Shown: positions 35,990-44,422 of the stretch, piece after piece
How the letters are laid out: every line of letters begins with the position of its first letter
How positions within the stretch are numbered: the first letter of the stretch is position 1
Assembly (NCBI RefSeq): GCF_012844225.1
Contig: NZ_JABAGQ010000014.1
Span: 55,493-119,492 of the forward strand
DNA length: 64,000 bases
From: Rhodococcus sp. 105337
GTDB lineage: Bacteria; Actinomycetota; Actinomycetes; Mycobacteriales; Mycobacteriaceae
Direction of reading: 5' to 3'
The notes under the pieces: model-generated
The model's database searches: none
Told to the model about the DNA's origin: nothing
Seen by the model: only the letters and a program-made list of their open reading frames with translations
Program-made: the position numbers and the translations under genes

Positions 35990-36808
35990 CTATCCGGGCT
36001 GAGAGTATTGGCGCGGCTTGATCTCCCGCAAGGCGGGCACGTCGACCTGCGGAAACTGTTCCACGGTGAGGCTGCCGCCCGCTCGGGCCACGGCGTCGAC
36101 GACACCTCCCGGGATGTTCAGTGCTGCCGCGAGGGTCGGTCCGTCACCGATGGCGGTGACCGTATAGGGCGCACGGAGAGGCGTGTCGTCGACCGTGATC
36201 GCGCCCGGCGAGCCCGTCACCCACGAATCCACCCCGATCCGTACGGTCTCGCCGCCCGCACCGGCGATCTGCATCGTGTCGGCACCCGCCGCGCGCAGTT
36301 CCTGGATCATGTCGAGCACGACCTCGGCACCGACGCCACCTCGCGGATCGTTCACCGTGAGAACGACTCCCGGGCCGGACGCCGGAGCAGTGCCGAGCTG
36401 GATCGACAGGTCGTCGAGCCGCTCGCGTGCCTCGGCAAGAGCGGCGTCCGAGCCGTCCCGCTCGAGACTCGAGAGTGTGCGCTCGAGTGCCGTGATCTCC
36501 TGCCGCAGCGCGGCCTCTCTCCGATTGAGGTTGTCGAGCAGGACCAGAAGATCCGCCGGGCGCGCCGAATCGAGGGTGTCGCCCGTACCGGTGTTCCTCA
36601 CCTGTGTGGCAATCGCCGTGCCGAGCAGGAAGACGAGGAGTGCGGCGAGTACTGCGAAGACCGGCGCGGTCCGCTTGGGCCCCGGCTTCGCCGCCGCCGA
36701 GTCCCGGCCATCCGAGTCCCGAGCCGGTTCGACGGCGTCCGGTTGGGGGCCGTCCCGTTCGGGACCGCCGCGTGGTTCGTGTTCGCCGCCGCGTGTGTCG
36801 TCGGACAT
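35990..36808 (-). CDS. DUF881 family membrane protein (Rv1825-like)
   Basis: Protein of 272 residues. The first 45 are charged and cytoplasmic, followed by one membrane segment (VFAVLAALLVFLLGTAIATQ, about 49-68), a coiled-coil stretch (LLDNLNRREAALRQEITALE, about 88-125) and the extracellular DUF881 domain (GPGVVLTVNDP... ITVDDTPLRAPYTVTAIGD). The DUF881 / small basic protein / DUF881 trio is conserved between pgsA and gcvH in mycobacteria. Its role is unknown, perhaps in the cell envelope or division. The start at 36808 is three bases after the sbp stop. Confidence 0.92.
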   Translation of the reverse strand: MSDDTRGGEHEPRGGPERDGPQPDAVEPARDSDGRDSAAAKPGPKRTAPVFAVLAALLVFLLGTAIATQVRNTGTGDTLDSARPADLLVLLDNLNRREAALRQEITALERTLSSLERDGSDAALAEARERLDDLSIQLGTAPASGPGVVLTVNDPRGGVGAEVVLDMIQELRAAGADTMQIAGAGGETVRIGVDSWVTGSPGAITVDDTPLRAPYTVTAIGDGPTLAAALNIPGGVVDAVARAGGSLTVEQFPQVDVPALREIKPRQYSQPG

Positions 36809-36811
36809 GGG

Positions 36812-37171
36812 TCACGCACCGAACAATCTGCGGCGCAGCGCCGAGGCGTTGCCGAAGATCCGGATACCCAGAACCACGATGACCGCGGTGGAGAGCTGCG
36901 TGCCGACGCCGAGCTGATCGCCGAGCCACACGATGAGTGCGGCGACGAGGACGTTGAACACGAACGACACCACGAACACCTTCGCGTCGAAGATGTCATC
37001 GAGGTACGCGCGGAGACCGCCGAACACCGTGTCGAGGGCGGCAACCACCGCGATGGGCAGGTACGGCTGCACGATGTCGGGAACCTGGGGGCTGAACACG
37101 ATGCCGGCTGCGATCCCGATCGCGAGCGCCAGCGCCGCATACAGCGCCTGAGCATGATTGACCCGATTCAC
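36812..37171 (-). CDS. sbp: Small basic family membrane protein (sbp)
   Basis: Protein of 119 residues with three to four hydrophobic segments and a very conserved core: PYLPIAVVAALDTVFGGLRA, FDAKVFVVSFVFNVLVAALIV, then LGVGTQLSTAVIVVLGIRIF and a basic end RRRLFGA. This is the sbp family often found near ftsZ/divIVA in Gram-positives and here between two DUF881 genes. The GTG at 37171 overlaps the stop of the preceding DUF881 gene (GTGA). Exact function unknown. Confidence 0.93.
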   Translation of the reverse strand: MNRVNHAQALYAALALAIGIAAGIVFSPQVPDIVQPYLPIAVVAALDTVFGGLRAYLDDIFDAKVFVVSFVFNVLVAALIVWLGDQLGVGTQLSTAVIVVLGIRIFGNASALRRRLFGA

Positions 37172-38034
37172 CGATTCCCCACTTCCCCTGCTGATCCGAT
37201 TTTTCGCGCCGGCGCGGCCGGGAGTTCGAGTTCGTCCTCGTCGGCAAGGGTGAAACCTACCCCGTAGAGTTGCGCGATCCCCGCAATCCTCAGGTAGGCA
37301 TCGCTCACGACGAACGAGGTCTGCAGCCGGCCCGGAGACCCCACCGCCGAGACTTCGTACGGAGAGAAGACCGGCTGGTTGTCCACGAGCATCGCTCCCC
37401 CGGCCTGACGGACGGTCACGCCCGGACCCACACGAACCCCGCCGACCGACACGGCCTCGGCACCCGCGGCCCACAGTGCGTTGACCACTGCCTGCAGATC
37501 CCGGTCGAAGACCGCGGCGGTCGGGCGGCCTTCTGTCTGCTGGGACGAGTCGGACAGGTTCGGGCGGGCCGCGGGATCGGTGAGGGTGACCGTCAGTCCC
37601 GGACCCCGGACCGGCAGCGCCGCGGCCGCATCCTCGGCCGCGCGCAGTTGGTCGAGCACGGTGCCGCCTTCGGTGTCGTCGGCGAAGAGAGCATCGCGGC
37701 GGTCCTGGATCGTCCGGGTCAGTTCGTCGCGACGCGCGACGAGCGCGGCGTTCCTCTCGTCGCTCGCGCGCAGAGACGCAAGGATCTCGGCGCGCGCCTG
37801 GTCGGTCCCCGCTTCTCCCGCGTTGTTCTGGGCGTACGCGGTTCCCAGTACGAGGCCGGCGAGCACGACTCCCACGACGAGCCATACCCGGGCGGTGGCG
37901 GGCGAGGTCGGTCGTCGTCCGGCGCGCCGGTCGGCGGCAGCCGCGGCGTAACCGGGGTCGAGATGGTCCTCGAGGAGAGATTTGAGAAGCGACGGCACCG
38001 GGTTGCGGCGCACGCGTTCCCACTTGCGGCTCAT
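37168..38034 (-). CDS. DUF881 family membrane protein (Rv1823-like)
   Basis: Protein of 288 residues, the second DUF881 paralogue of the cluster. A short basic N-terminus (MSRKWERVRRNPVPSLLKSL) precedes one membrane segment near residues 49-67 (VWLVVGVVLAGLVLGTAYA). A coiled coil follows (about 75-115), then the DUF881 domain (VRGPGLTVTLTDP, ALWAAGAEAVSVGGVRV, FSPYEVSAVG). The ATG at 38034 overlaps the pgsA stop by four bases. It shares domain order but little sequence with the gene at 35990-36808. Confidence 0.92.
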   Translation of the reverse strand: MSRKWERVRRNPVPSLLKSLLEDHLDPGYAAAAADRRAGRRPTSPATARVWLVVGVVLAGLVLGTAYAQNNAGEAGTDQARAEILASLRASDERNAALVARRDELTRTIQDRRDALFADDTEGGTVLDQLRAAEDAAAALPVRGPGLTVTLTDPAARPNLSDSSQQTEGRPTAAVFDRDLQAVVNALWAAGAEAVSVGGVRVGPGVTVRQAGGAMLVDNQPVFSPYEVSAVGSPGRLQTSFVVSDAYLRIAGIAQLYGVGFTLADEDELELPAAPARKIGSAGEVGNR

Positions 38035-38642
38035 CCGGGCCGGCCCGTCACCGGGACCGTCCGCGCGATGGTGACGGCCTGAGCGAGATACAGGACTGCG
38101 GTCCACACATAGAGCACGGTGCCCCAGATCAGCGCGGCCCAGCCGAGCGGGCCCGTGATCGGTTCCGATGCGGGTACCGCCACCGTTGCGAGTAGGAGCG
38201 GTAACGCGAACATCAGCAGGAAGGTGGCGCCTTTACCGAGGTAGAGCACTTCCGGCGGAGGCAGTCCCCTGCGTCGGTAGACGGCGAGGGTGGGCGCGAG
38301 GACGACTTCACGCCCGATGAGGATGGCGGCGATCCACCACGGCATGATGTCGCGGGCGACGAGTGCGACGAGCGTGGTCACGACGTAGAGGCGATCGACC
38401 ATCGGATCCAGGAACGCGCCGAGGCGTGAGGTCTGGTCGAGCAACCGGGCGAGCTTGCCGTCCGCCCAGTCGGTCAGGCTGCTGACGATGAGCAGGATCA
38501 GCGCCCAGGCGTCGGCGTGGACGACGAGCACCAGATACAGGAACAGCGGGACCCCGAGCAGCCGGAGAAAGCTGAGGGCGTTGGGAACGGTGAGGATGCG
38601 GTCGGCGCTGCCCGTACCGGCGCCCGTGGTCGCATCGGTCAT
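38031..38642 (-). CDS. CDP-alcohol phosphatidyltransferase family protein (PgsA-like)
   Basis: Membrane enzyme of 203 residues with the full family motif D-x2-D-G-x2-A-R-x8-G-x3-D-x3-D, read here as DWADGKLARLLDQTSRLGAFLDPMVD. Such enzymes displace CMP from CDP-diacylglycerol with an alcohol. The mycobacterial homologue at this position (pgsA2/Rv1822) is annotated for phosphatidylglycerophosphate or cardiolipin synthesis, so the alcohol is not certain. Four to five membrane segments are visible. The ATG at 38642 (MTDATTGAG) was chosen over 38708 because the upstream part lacks similarity. Confidence 0.9.
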   Translation of the reverse strand: MTDATTGAGTGSADRILTVPNALSFLRLLGVPLFLYLVLVVHADAWALILLIVSSLTDWADGKLARLLDQTSRLGAFLDPMVDRLYVVTTLVALVARDIMPWWIAAILIGREVVLAPTLAVYRRRGLPPPEVLYLGKGATFLLMFALPLLLATVAVPASEPITGPLGWAALIWGTVLYVWTAVLYLAQAVTIARTVPVTGRPG

Positions 38643-38735
38643 CGTCGCGTCATCCCTTGTTCTTCGCAGTTTTCTCGGCTTCACCGTCGGTCTCTCACAG
38701 CCTTCCACATTCGTCCCGGGTCTCCGTCCGGGGCG

Positions 38736-39353
38736 TCAGCGCCAGGCGAAGACTGGCTGCTCGAGTCCTTCGATGCGGGTGTGCCGGCCGTGCAGTGCCA
38801 CTTCCCGGAACTGGTACACCACCGCTGCCGTGGGGGCGTGGATGAGATGTCCGCGGAAGGGCCATTGGATCACGGGCTTGTCGGACTCGGGGATCGCGAC
38901 GAAGCGCGGCGCGACGTCGAGTTCGGATGCGGTGACCGCGTAGAGGATGTCCACCTCGTCCGGGCTCGGGACGAGGTCGGCCATGGCGGCGCCGGACCAG
39001 ACCACGAACGGCGACATGACATATCCCGATCGGGTGACGTAGTCGTCGAGGCGGCCGAGGATCGCGTCGGGCTCGAGGGCGAGGCCGAGTTCTTCGTGCA
39101 GTTCGCGAAGCGCGGCGTCCTCGGGGGTCTCGCCGTCGTCGAGACGCCCGCCCGGGAGGGCGAACTGACCCGGGTGCGCGCGGAGTCGTGCGGGTCGTTT
39201 GGTCAGCGGCATCACGGGCTCCCCGGTGCGGTCGTCGAGGACGGCGACGACCACCGCGGCATGGCGCCTGCCCTCGAGCGGCAACCGGCGTGACTCGAAC
39301 GCGGCGAGTGCCGCGGTGAGATGGTCGCGGTCGAGGGGGTGTGGGGCGCTCAT
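38736..39353 (-). CDS. Nudix hydrolase, CoA pyrophosphatase-like
   Basis: Protein of 205 residues with a complete Nudix box, GGRLDDGETPEDAALRELHE then ELGL, and the CoA-hydrolase companion segment LTKRPARLRAHPGQFALPGG upstream of it (UPF0035-type motif LLTxRxxxxxxHxGQxxFPGG). It probably cleaves CoA or acyl-CoA to 4-phosphopantetheine and 3',5'-ADP. The ATG at 39353 fits the family. It ends the conserved block; the next genes to the right are accessory. Confidence 0.88.
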   Translation of the reverse strand: MSAPHPLDRDHLTAALAAFESRRLPLEGRRHAAVVVAVLDDRTGEPVMPLTKRPARLRAHPGQFALPGGRLDDGETPEDAALRELHEELGLALEPDAILGRLDDYVTRSGYVMSPFVVWSGAAMADLVPSPDEVDILYAVTASELDVAPRFVAIPESDKPVIQWPFRGHLIHAPTAAVVYQFREVALHGRHTRIEGLEQPVFAWR

Positions 39354-39545
39354 GCGACGACAGTAGTTGGTGGGTCGAACCAGCCGCGGCACAGCGTGTC
39401 GGGGCAAGGCGGGGTGTCCAGTAGCTCGCGATTCGGGAAATCAATCGTTTCCGTAGAGTCCGGATTTCGTCCAGGATCGACGGGTCGTTTCGCCCACACC
39501 GAGATCCGCTGCACGCCATAGTGTGTCGAAACAGAAAGGATCCGG

Positions 39546-40568
39546 ATGACGGACACAGCCGCACCCGCAGGTCTCGACCTCGACAAGCTCGCCGCCCACC
39601 TGAGCACCGTGGGATTCGGGCAGTTCGACGGTCCCCTCTCCGCCCGGCTCATCAGCGGTGGACGTTCCAATCTCACCTACGAGCTGACGGACGGATCCCA
39701 CCGGCTCGTCCTGCGCCGCCCCCCACTCGGTCACGTCCTCGCGACAGCACACGATATGGCGCGCGAACACCGCGTGCTGACCGCCCTCGCGGGAACGGCA
39801 GTGCCTGTCCCCCGGACGCACCACCTGTGCGAGGACCACGACGTGATCGGCGCGCCCTTCTATCTGATGGACCTCGTGGAGGGGACGCCCTACCGCACCG
39901 TCGAACAACTCCTCCCCCTCGGACCCGAACGGGCACGGTCGATCTCGGAACGCATGATCGACACCCTCGCAGCCCTGCACGCAGTCGACCCGGACGCGGT
40001 CGGACTGGGAGATTTCGGCCGGCCGGAAGGATTCCTCGGCCGGCAGGTGCGACGCTGGACCACCCAGCTCGAGAACTCCCGCAGCCGGGACCTGCCCGAA
40101 GCCGACGAACTGCATCGGCTGCTCGTCGCACGACTCCCCCGCGACGGTGCCGCAGGCATCGTGCACGGGGATTTCCGGCTCGACAATCTCCTCGTCGACG
40201 ACCACGACGAGGTCGCCGCGGTCCTCGACTGGGAGATGGCAACGCTCGGCGACCCACTGACCGACGTGGCGCTGCTACTCGTCTACCAGCGTCTCGCTCG
40301 GCTCGACGCCGGGTTCCCCGTCTCCACGGTCTCGCAGGCGCCGGGCTTCCTGAGCGACGACGAACTGCTCGCCCGCTACGACGCGGCCGGCGGACGCGAC
40401 GTGTCCGACATGGCGTTCCACCTGGCGTTGGCGTACTACAAACTCGCGGTGATCCTCGAGGGGATCTACTTCCGCTACCGGCAGGGCAAGACGGTCGGTG
40501 AAGGCTTCGACAAGATCGGCGACGGAGTCACCCCACTTCTTCGCGAGGGGATCGCCGTGCTCCGCTGA
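39546..40568 (+). CDS. Phosphotransferase family protein (APH/ACAD10-like)
   Basis: Protein of 340 residues with an aminoglycoside-phosphotransferase/choline-kinase fold. The nucleotide-binding part has LISGGRSNLTYEL and RLVLRRPP. The catalytic loop is IVHGDFRLDNLLVDD (Brenner H-G-D-x-R-x-x-N), and the metal Asp is in AAVLDWEMATLGDPLTDVA. The C-terminal segment YYKLAVILEGIYFRY is typical of the group fused to acyl-CoA dehydrogenase in ACAD10 and found in actinobacterial lipid and sterol metabolism, so it is unlikely to be a resistance gene. The ATG at 39546 follows AAAGGA. Substrate unknown. Confidence 0.88.
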   Translation: MTDTAAPAGLDLDKLAAHLSTVGFGQFDGPLSARLISGGRSNLTYELTDGSHRLVLRRPPLGHVLATAHDMAREHRVLTALAGTAVPVPRTHHLCEDHDVIGAPFYLMDLVEGTPYRTVEQLLPLGPERARSISERMIDTLAALHAVDPDAVGLGDFGRPEGFLGRQVRRWTTQLENSRSRDLPEADELHRLLVARLPRDGAAGIVHGDFRLDNLLVDDHDEVAAVLDWEMATLGDPLTDVALLLVYQRLARLDAGFPVSTVSQAPGFLSDDELLARYDAAGGRDVSDMAFHLALAYYKLAVILEGIYFRYRQGKTVGEGFDKIGDGVTPLLREGIAVLR

Positions 40569-40664
40569 ACGGACACAATTGTCCCCCGGCGCCGGCCACA
40601 CGACGAGCGTTCGACCTGCCGCGGAACGCTGCTGCCCCCGCGAAGTCGGCGGTACGCTGCCCGC

Positions 40665-41060
40665 ATGTCGCACCCGATCATGTTCGACGAGAACGATCCG
40701 CTGCTCGCGCGGGTGCGCGAGCTGGCATTGGCGTTTCCCGGCGCCGGGGAGAAGATCTCACATGGCCGTCCGTTCTTCCACACGAAGACGGCGTTCGCGG
40801 TGTACGGCGGAACCGTGAAAGAGACCGGACGAAGCTACCCGCGCTCGCTCATCCTCAAGCCGGACGCCTCCGAACGGGAAGCGCTGCTTCAGGACGCGCG
40901 CACCTACCACCCCGCCTACATGGGTCCGTCGGGTTGGATCGGGTTCGACCTCGAGAGCGCCACCGTGGACTGGGGCGAGGTTGCCGAGCTGCTGGATATG
41001 TCCTTCCGCGTCACCGCCCCCGCGCGCCTGGTCCACGAGCTCGACGCCCGTCCGAAGTAG
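40665..41060 (+). CDS. MmcQ/YjbR family DNA-binding-like protein
   Basis: Protein of 131 residues with the YjbR pattern: LALAFPGAGEKISHGRPFFH at the start of the core, a beta region VYGGTVKE, then the helix-loop HPAYMGPSGWIGFDLESATVDW and AELLDMSFRVTAPARLV. The fold resembles CyaY-like double-wing DNA-binding proteins, but a function has not been shown. It is convergent with the VOC gene, with eight bases between the stops. Confidence 0.85.
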   Translation: MSHPIMFDENDPLLARVRELALAFPGAGEKISHGRPFFHTKTAFAVYGGTVKETGRSYPRSLILKPDASEREALLQDARTYHPAYMGPSGWIGFDLESATVDWGEVAELLDMSFRVTAPARLVHELDARPK

Positions 41061-41068
41061 CCGGTCTC

Positions 41069-41485
41069 CTACGCGGAGGCTCCGGAGATGTTGACCATCC
41101 AGTTGACGCCGAATCGATCGGTGCACATCCCGAAGGAATCTCCCCACGGCGCCCGCTCGAGCGGCACGTCGATTCGGCCGCCTTCGATCAAACCGTCCCA
41201 GTAGCCGCGGAGTTCGGCCTCGTCGTCGCCGCTGAGCGAGACCGAGTGGTTCGTCCCCGGGATGTACTCCATCGCCGCCGGGGTATCGGAACCCATGAGC
41301 ACGAAGCCTTCGGCGGTGGTGAGCATCGAGTGCATGACCTTGTCTTTTTCGGCAGGGTCCTCGCTCGCCTGCATCTCTCCGAACGTGGAGATCGTCAGTT
41401 CACCTCCGAACACGTCTCGGTAGAACTCCATCGCGTGACGCGCGGTGTCGCGGAAGCCGAGATACGGATTCAGTGTGGTGGGCAC
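41069..41485 (-). CDS. VOC family protein (PhnB-like)
   Basis: Protein of 138 residues of the PhnB/glyoxalase-related group: PYLGFRDTARHAMEFYRDVFGG, then the metal-position-like segment MHSMLTTAEGFVLMGSD, and the C-terminal PWGDSFGMCTDRFGVNWMVNI. Members of this group commonly lack enzymatic metal ligands, and their role is unknown. The GTG at 41485 has AAGGAG nine bases upstream, better than in-frame codons farther up. Followed to the right by an SDR gene on the same strand. Confidence 0.88.
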   Translation of the reverse strand: MPTTLNPYLGFRDTARHAMEFYRDVFGGELTISTFGEMQASEDPAEKDKVMHSMLTTAEGFVLMGSDTPAAMEYIPGTNHSVSLSGDDEAELRGYWDGLIEGGRIDVPLERAPWGDSFGMCTDRFGVNWMVNISGASA

Positions 41486-41593
41486 GGTCACCAACTCCTT
41501 CTGTGTCGGGAAATGCTCGGTCGCGGTGTGGCAGTGCCACGCCGTGACAGACCCGCGGCGTGGCACTTTCTCATCGTGACCGTCTTCCCACAC

Positions 41594-42241
41594 TCACGAC
41601 ACCGCAATCGTCTTTCCGGCGTAGTCCGGCCGCTCGACGGCGTCGGCGAGGACCTCACCGACCGCACCGCGGGCCACGTGCCAACCGGCGACCTCCCCCG
41701 TGTCGGACGTCGTCGCCGTACCGGATTCCTCGTCCGTGAGATTGACCGGTTGCACGAGTGTCCAGAGGACGTCACTGCCCCGCACGAGAGCGTCCTGCTT
41801 CTCGGTGTCCGCGATCTGCGGACCGAGCAGCGCCCGGAACATCAGCGCATATCGCCGGGGCAGCTTCCCGCGGGTGTCCCCCACGCCGTACGAGGTCTGC
41901 ACGACGAGGCGCCGAACGTCGTGGCGTCCCATCGCGGCCACGATGTTGCGCGTGCCGCGTGAGCGCACATCGAGAGCCGTCCCTGCCGGTCCGCGCATCC
42001 GCACACGGACGGGGTTTTCACTGATCCCGAGTGTGACCACCACCGCGTCCTGACCGCGCACCGCGACATCGACGTCCTCCGGGCGGGTGGCGTCCCCGGT
42101 GACGACCGTCGATCGACCGGCGAGATCTCCCAGTGCCGCGTCGTTCCGGACGAACACGGTCACGTCGTGACCGCGGCGGAGCAGCGCAGTCACCGCCGCC
42201 TTCCCGGAACCTCCTGTTGCACCGACCACCAGTACTTTCAT
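41594..42241 (-). CDS. NAD(P)H-binding SDR-like oxidoreductase
   Basis: Protein of 215 residues, an atypical short-chain dehydrogenase of the NmrA/BVR-B-like group: MKVLVVGATGGSGKAAVTALLRRG gives the GxxGxxG dinucleotide motif, followed by DVTVFVRND and DAVVVTLG. The Tyr-x3-Lys pair of classical SDRs is not evident. Together with its divergent AraC regulator it looks like a small inducible redox unit. The ATG at 42241 follows GAGGAGG. Substrate unknown. Confidence 0.88.
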   Translation of the reverse strand: MKVLVVGATGGSGKAAVTALLRRGHDVTVFVRNDAALGDLAGRSTVVTGDATRPEDVDVAVRGQDAVVVTLGISENPVRVRMRGPAGTALDVRSRGTRNIVAAMGRHDVRRLVVQTSYGVGDTRGKLPRRYALMFRALLGPQIADTEKQDALVRGSDVLWTLVQPVNLTDEESGTATTSDTGEVAGWHVARGAVGEVLADAVERPDYAGKTIAVS

Positions 42242-42391
42242 GTTGTCCTCCTCGTTCGCGTCCATAGTTCTGTGTTCAAAATCCAGGCTATGGAGCCGAT
42301 TCAGGACACTCCATGCCCCGGAGCCCGGGTTTCATGCCCGTTCGTCCGGTGCGACTGGACGAACGGGTCGCAAGGGCGGGATTGTGGCCCT

Positions 42392-43354
42392 ATGACGAAC
42401 GCGACCGGTGCCGCCACATATCCGTGGACGCCGGTGGATCCCCTCGGCGAAGCACTGCACCTGCTGCGGATGCGCGGGGGGTTCTACTGCCGCTCCGAGC
42501 TGAGTGCGCCGTGGGGTCTGGAGATGCCGGCGTTCGCCGACAGTTCGAGCTTCCATCTGGTCGTCTCGGGCGAAGCATGGCTCGATGTCCCCGGCTCACC
42601 GTCGGCGCGCATGCTTCCCGGCGAATTCGCGGTGGTGCCCCACGGGACGGGCCACCTGATCCGCAGCGAGCCGGACGCGCGCCGCACCGGTCGCGTCGAC
42701 ACGCTGCCACAGCAGATGATCGGCGATCACTATTCGGTTCTGCGGCACGGTGGGGGCGGTGACCCCACCGTGCTCGTATGCGGCATCGTCGAATTCGACC
42801 ATCCGACCGCTCGGAGACTGGTGTCCTTACTGCCACCGGTCCTGCGGATCGACTCGGCGCGGGGAACCGCGTCGCAGATACTTGCGCTGATGGCGGACGA
42901 AGCGCGCCGGGTGCGGCCCGGTGGCGAGGCAGTGCTGACCCGGTTCGCCGACATCCTCGTAATCCTCGCGATCCGAAGCTGGGTCGAATCCGACCCCGCA
43001 GCACGGGACGGGTGGGTCGGGGCGCTGCAGGACCCGCAGGTGGGCCGCGCGCTCGCAGCGGTACACCACAGTCCGGAGGGACCGTGGAGTGTCGCCGGGC
43101 TGGCTCGCGAGGCATCGATGTCACGATCTGCGTTCGCAGCGCGGTTCACCGAACTCGTCGGGGAGCCGCCCATGCGGTACGTCGCCCGGTGGCGGATGGA
43201 AACAGCGGCCGTGGCGTTGCACAGGGGCGCGACGGTGTCCGAACTCGCCGCGCGATCGGGATACGAATCCGAGGCTGCATTCGCGCGTGCGTTCAAGCGG
43301 GCGACGGGGACAACCCCGGGAGCGGTACGGCGGCGCGGGACTCCGTCAGCGTGA
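42392..43354 (+). CDS. AraC family transcriptional regulator (cupin sensor)
   Basis: Protein of 320 residues. Residues 1-200 form a cupin-type sensor (GGFYCRSELSAPWGLEMP, FHLVVSGEAWLDVPG, LLPGEF-like MLPGEFAVVPHGTGH). The C-terminal pair of helix-turn-helix motifs is SVAGLAREASMSRSAFAARF and VSELAARSGYESEAAFARAF, followed by the usual GTTPGAVRR. This is the AraC subgroup with DUF6597/cupin_6 sensors. It is divergent from the SDR gene with 150 bases between them, and that gene is the likely target. Confidence 0.9.
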   Translation: MTNATGAATYPWTPVDPLGEALHLLRMRGGFYCRSELSAPWGLEMPAFADSSSFHLVVSGEAWLDVPGSPSARMLPGEFAVVPHGTGHLIRSEPDARRTGRVDTLPQQMIGDHYSVLRHGGGGDPTVLVCGIVEFDHPTARRLVSLLPPVLRIDSARGTASQILALMADEARRVRPGGEAVLTRFADILVILAIRSWVESDPAARDGWVGALQDPQVGRALAAVHHSPEGPWSVAGLAREASMSRSAFAARFTELVGEPPMRYVARWRMETAAVALHRGATVSELAARSGYESEAAFARAFKRATGTTPGAVRRRGTPSA

Positions 43355-43401
43355 AGCCCCTCCGGTTCGAGGGAAGGGCAAGGCCGTTGTCGACGGTGTC
43401 G

Positions 43402-44319
43402 TCACCGAGCGCCTCTGACATGGCGATCCAGGAAAGCGATCTGATCGGTCACGATCTGCTCGAAGTGCGGGTCCAGATAGGGTTCGAAGTGCGTGCAGTC
43501 ATAGGACCGCACTTCACCCCGCGGGATGCGCCCCGCGATCTTCCGAGCCTTCGCATACGGGGTGACGTCGTCCTTCGTGGCGAGCTGAACCAGCGTCGGA
43601 GCAGTGATGTCGGCTGCCTTCCTCCCCGGTGAGTAGAACGGGACTCGGAGCGCGATACGAGCGGCCACATCATTCTCGGCCAGTAGTTTCTCGAACTGGT
43701 CACCGGCCATTCGCTCGACCAGGGCGTAGGCACCGGGGGAGGTCATCATCGCGAGGTCGCCGGGTATGCCGATGGACTTGACCCGATGGGGCGGGCGGCC
43801 CAGCCACGCCCCTACCTGATCGCGCACGGCCGCCACGACAAGGCGGGCGAGGAGTGTGGGGGCTTGCGCGAACGCCGAGGCTGGGCCGGTCACGTGGGGC
43901 ACCTGCACGATCGCGGCAGCAAGCGCGTGATCCTGGGCGGCCAGGTCCAAGACGTGTCCACCGCCGAATGAGGATCCCCACCCGACGATGCGCGTCGTGT
44001 CGACGTTGGGCAGGCTGCGGGCGTAGGCGATGGCGGCACGCCAGTCGGCGTGCTGCCGACCGATGTCGAGGATGCGGCGGGGTTGTCCTCCGCTGGCCCC
44101 CCAGTGGCGATAGTCGAACACCAGCGCGGCGTATCCGGCTTGGGCGAACCGTGCAGCGTAGGCGTCCAGTCGCAGTTCGCGGAACGCGGCGAAGCCGTGC
44201 GCCAGCACGACGACGGGCGGATTCTCGACGCCATCGGGCCGATACAGCCATGCGGCGCAGGGGGTCCCATCGGACAGGAATGTCACGTCGTGTCGGACGT
44301 AGCTGTATGGGTGAGTCAC
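43402..44319 (-). CDS. Alpha/beta hydrolase
   Basis: Protein of 305 residues with the alpha/beta-hydrolase pattern of the dienelactone hydrolase/X-Pro-peptidase-like group: VVVLAHGFAAFRELRLDAYA forms the oxyanion region, GWGSSFGGGHVLDLA is the nucleophile elbow (G-x-S-x-G), an Asp lies in LATKDDVTPYAKA, and the His is in CTHFEPYLD. The GTG at 44319 (VTHPYSYVRHD) follows a G-rich ribosome site. It is divergent from a TetR gene with a perfect palindrome between them, and is probably repressed by that TetR. Substrate unknown. Confidence 0.9.
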   Translation of the reverse strand: MTHPYSYVRHDVTFLSDGTPCAAWLYRPDGVENPPVVVLAHGFAAFRELRLDAYAARFAQAGYAALVFDYRHWGASGGQPRRILDIGRQHADWRAAIAYARSLPNVDTTRIVGWGSSFGGGHVLDLAAQDHALAAAIVQVPHVTGPASAFAQAPTLLARLVVAAVRDQVGAWLGRPPHRVKSIGIPGDLAMMTSPGAYALVERMAGDQFEKLLAENDVAARIALRVPFYSPGRKAADITAPTLVQLATKDDVTPYAKARKIAGRIPRGEVRSYDCTHFEPYLDPHFEQIVTDQIAFLDRHVRGAR

Positions 44320-44340
44320 GGTGTCCCCCCGGCGAGTATC

Positions 44341-44355
44341 TTGAATGACATTCAA
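44341..44355. promoter_or_regulatory. TetR operator, perfect 7-1-7 palindrome
   Basis: TTGAATG-A-CATTCAA is a perfect inverted repeat in the 103-base region between the divergent hydrolase and TetR genes, 22 bases from the hydrolase start and 68 from the TetR start. TetR proteins bind such AT-richer palindromes, and this one stands out in a GC-rich genome. It predicts repression of both genes. Confidence 0.8.
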
Positions 44356-44422
44356 CACAAAGTAGCAGCGCCGTGAACGGCATCAAGGAATGGCACCTGG
44401 ACCGCCCGAGGGGAACCACGCC

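Noticed and set aside
39546..40568. Aminoglycoside resistance gene
   Set aside because: The fold is APH-like, but the C-terminal pattern is that of ACAD10-type phosphotransferases, and the context shows no resistance cassette.
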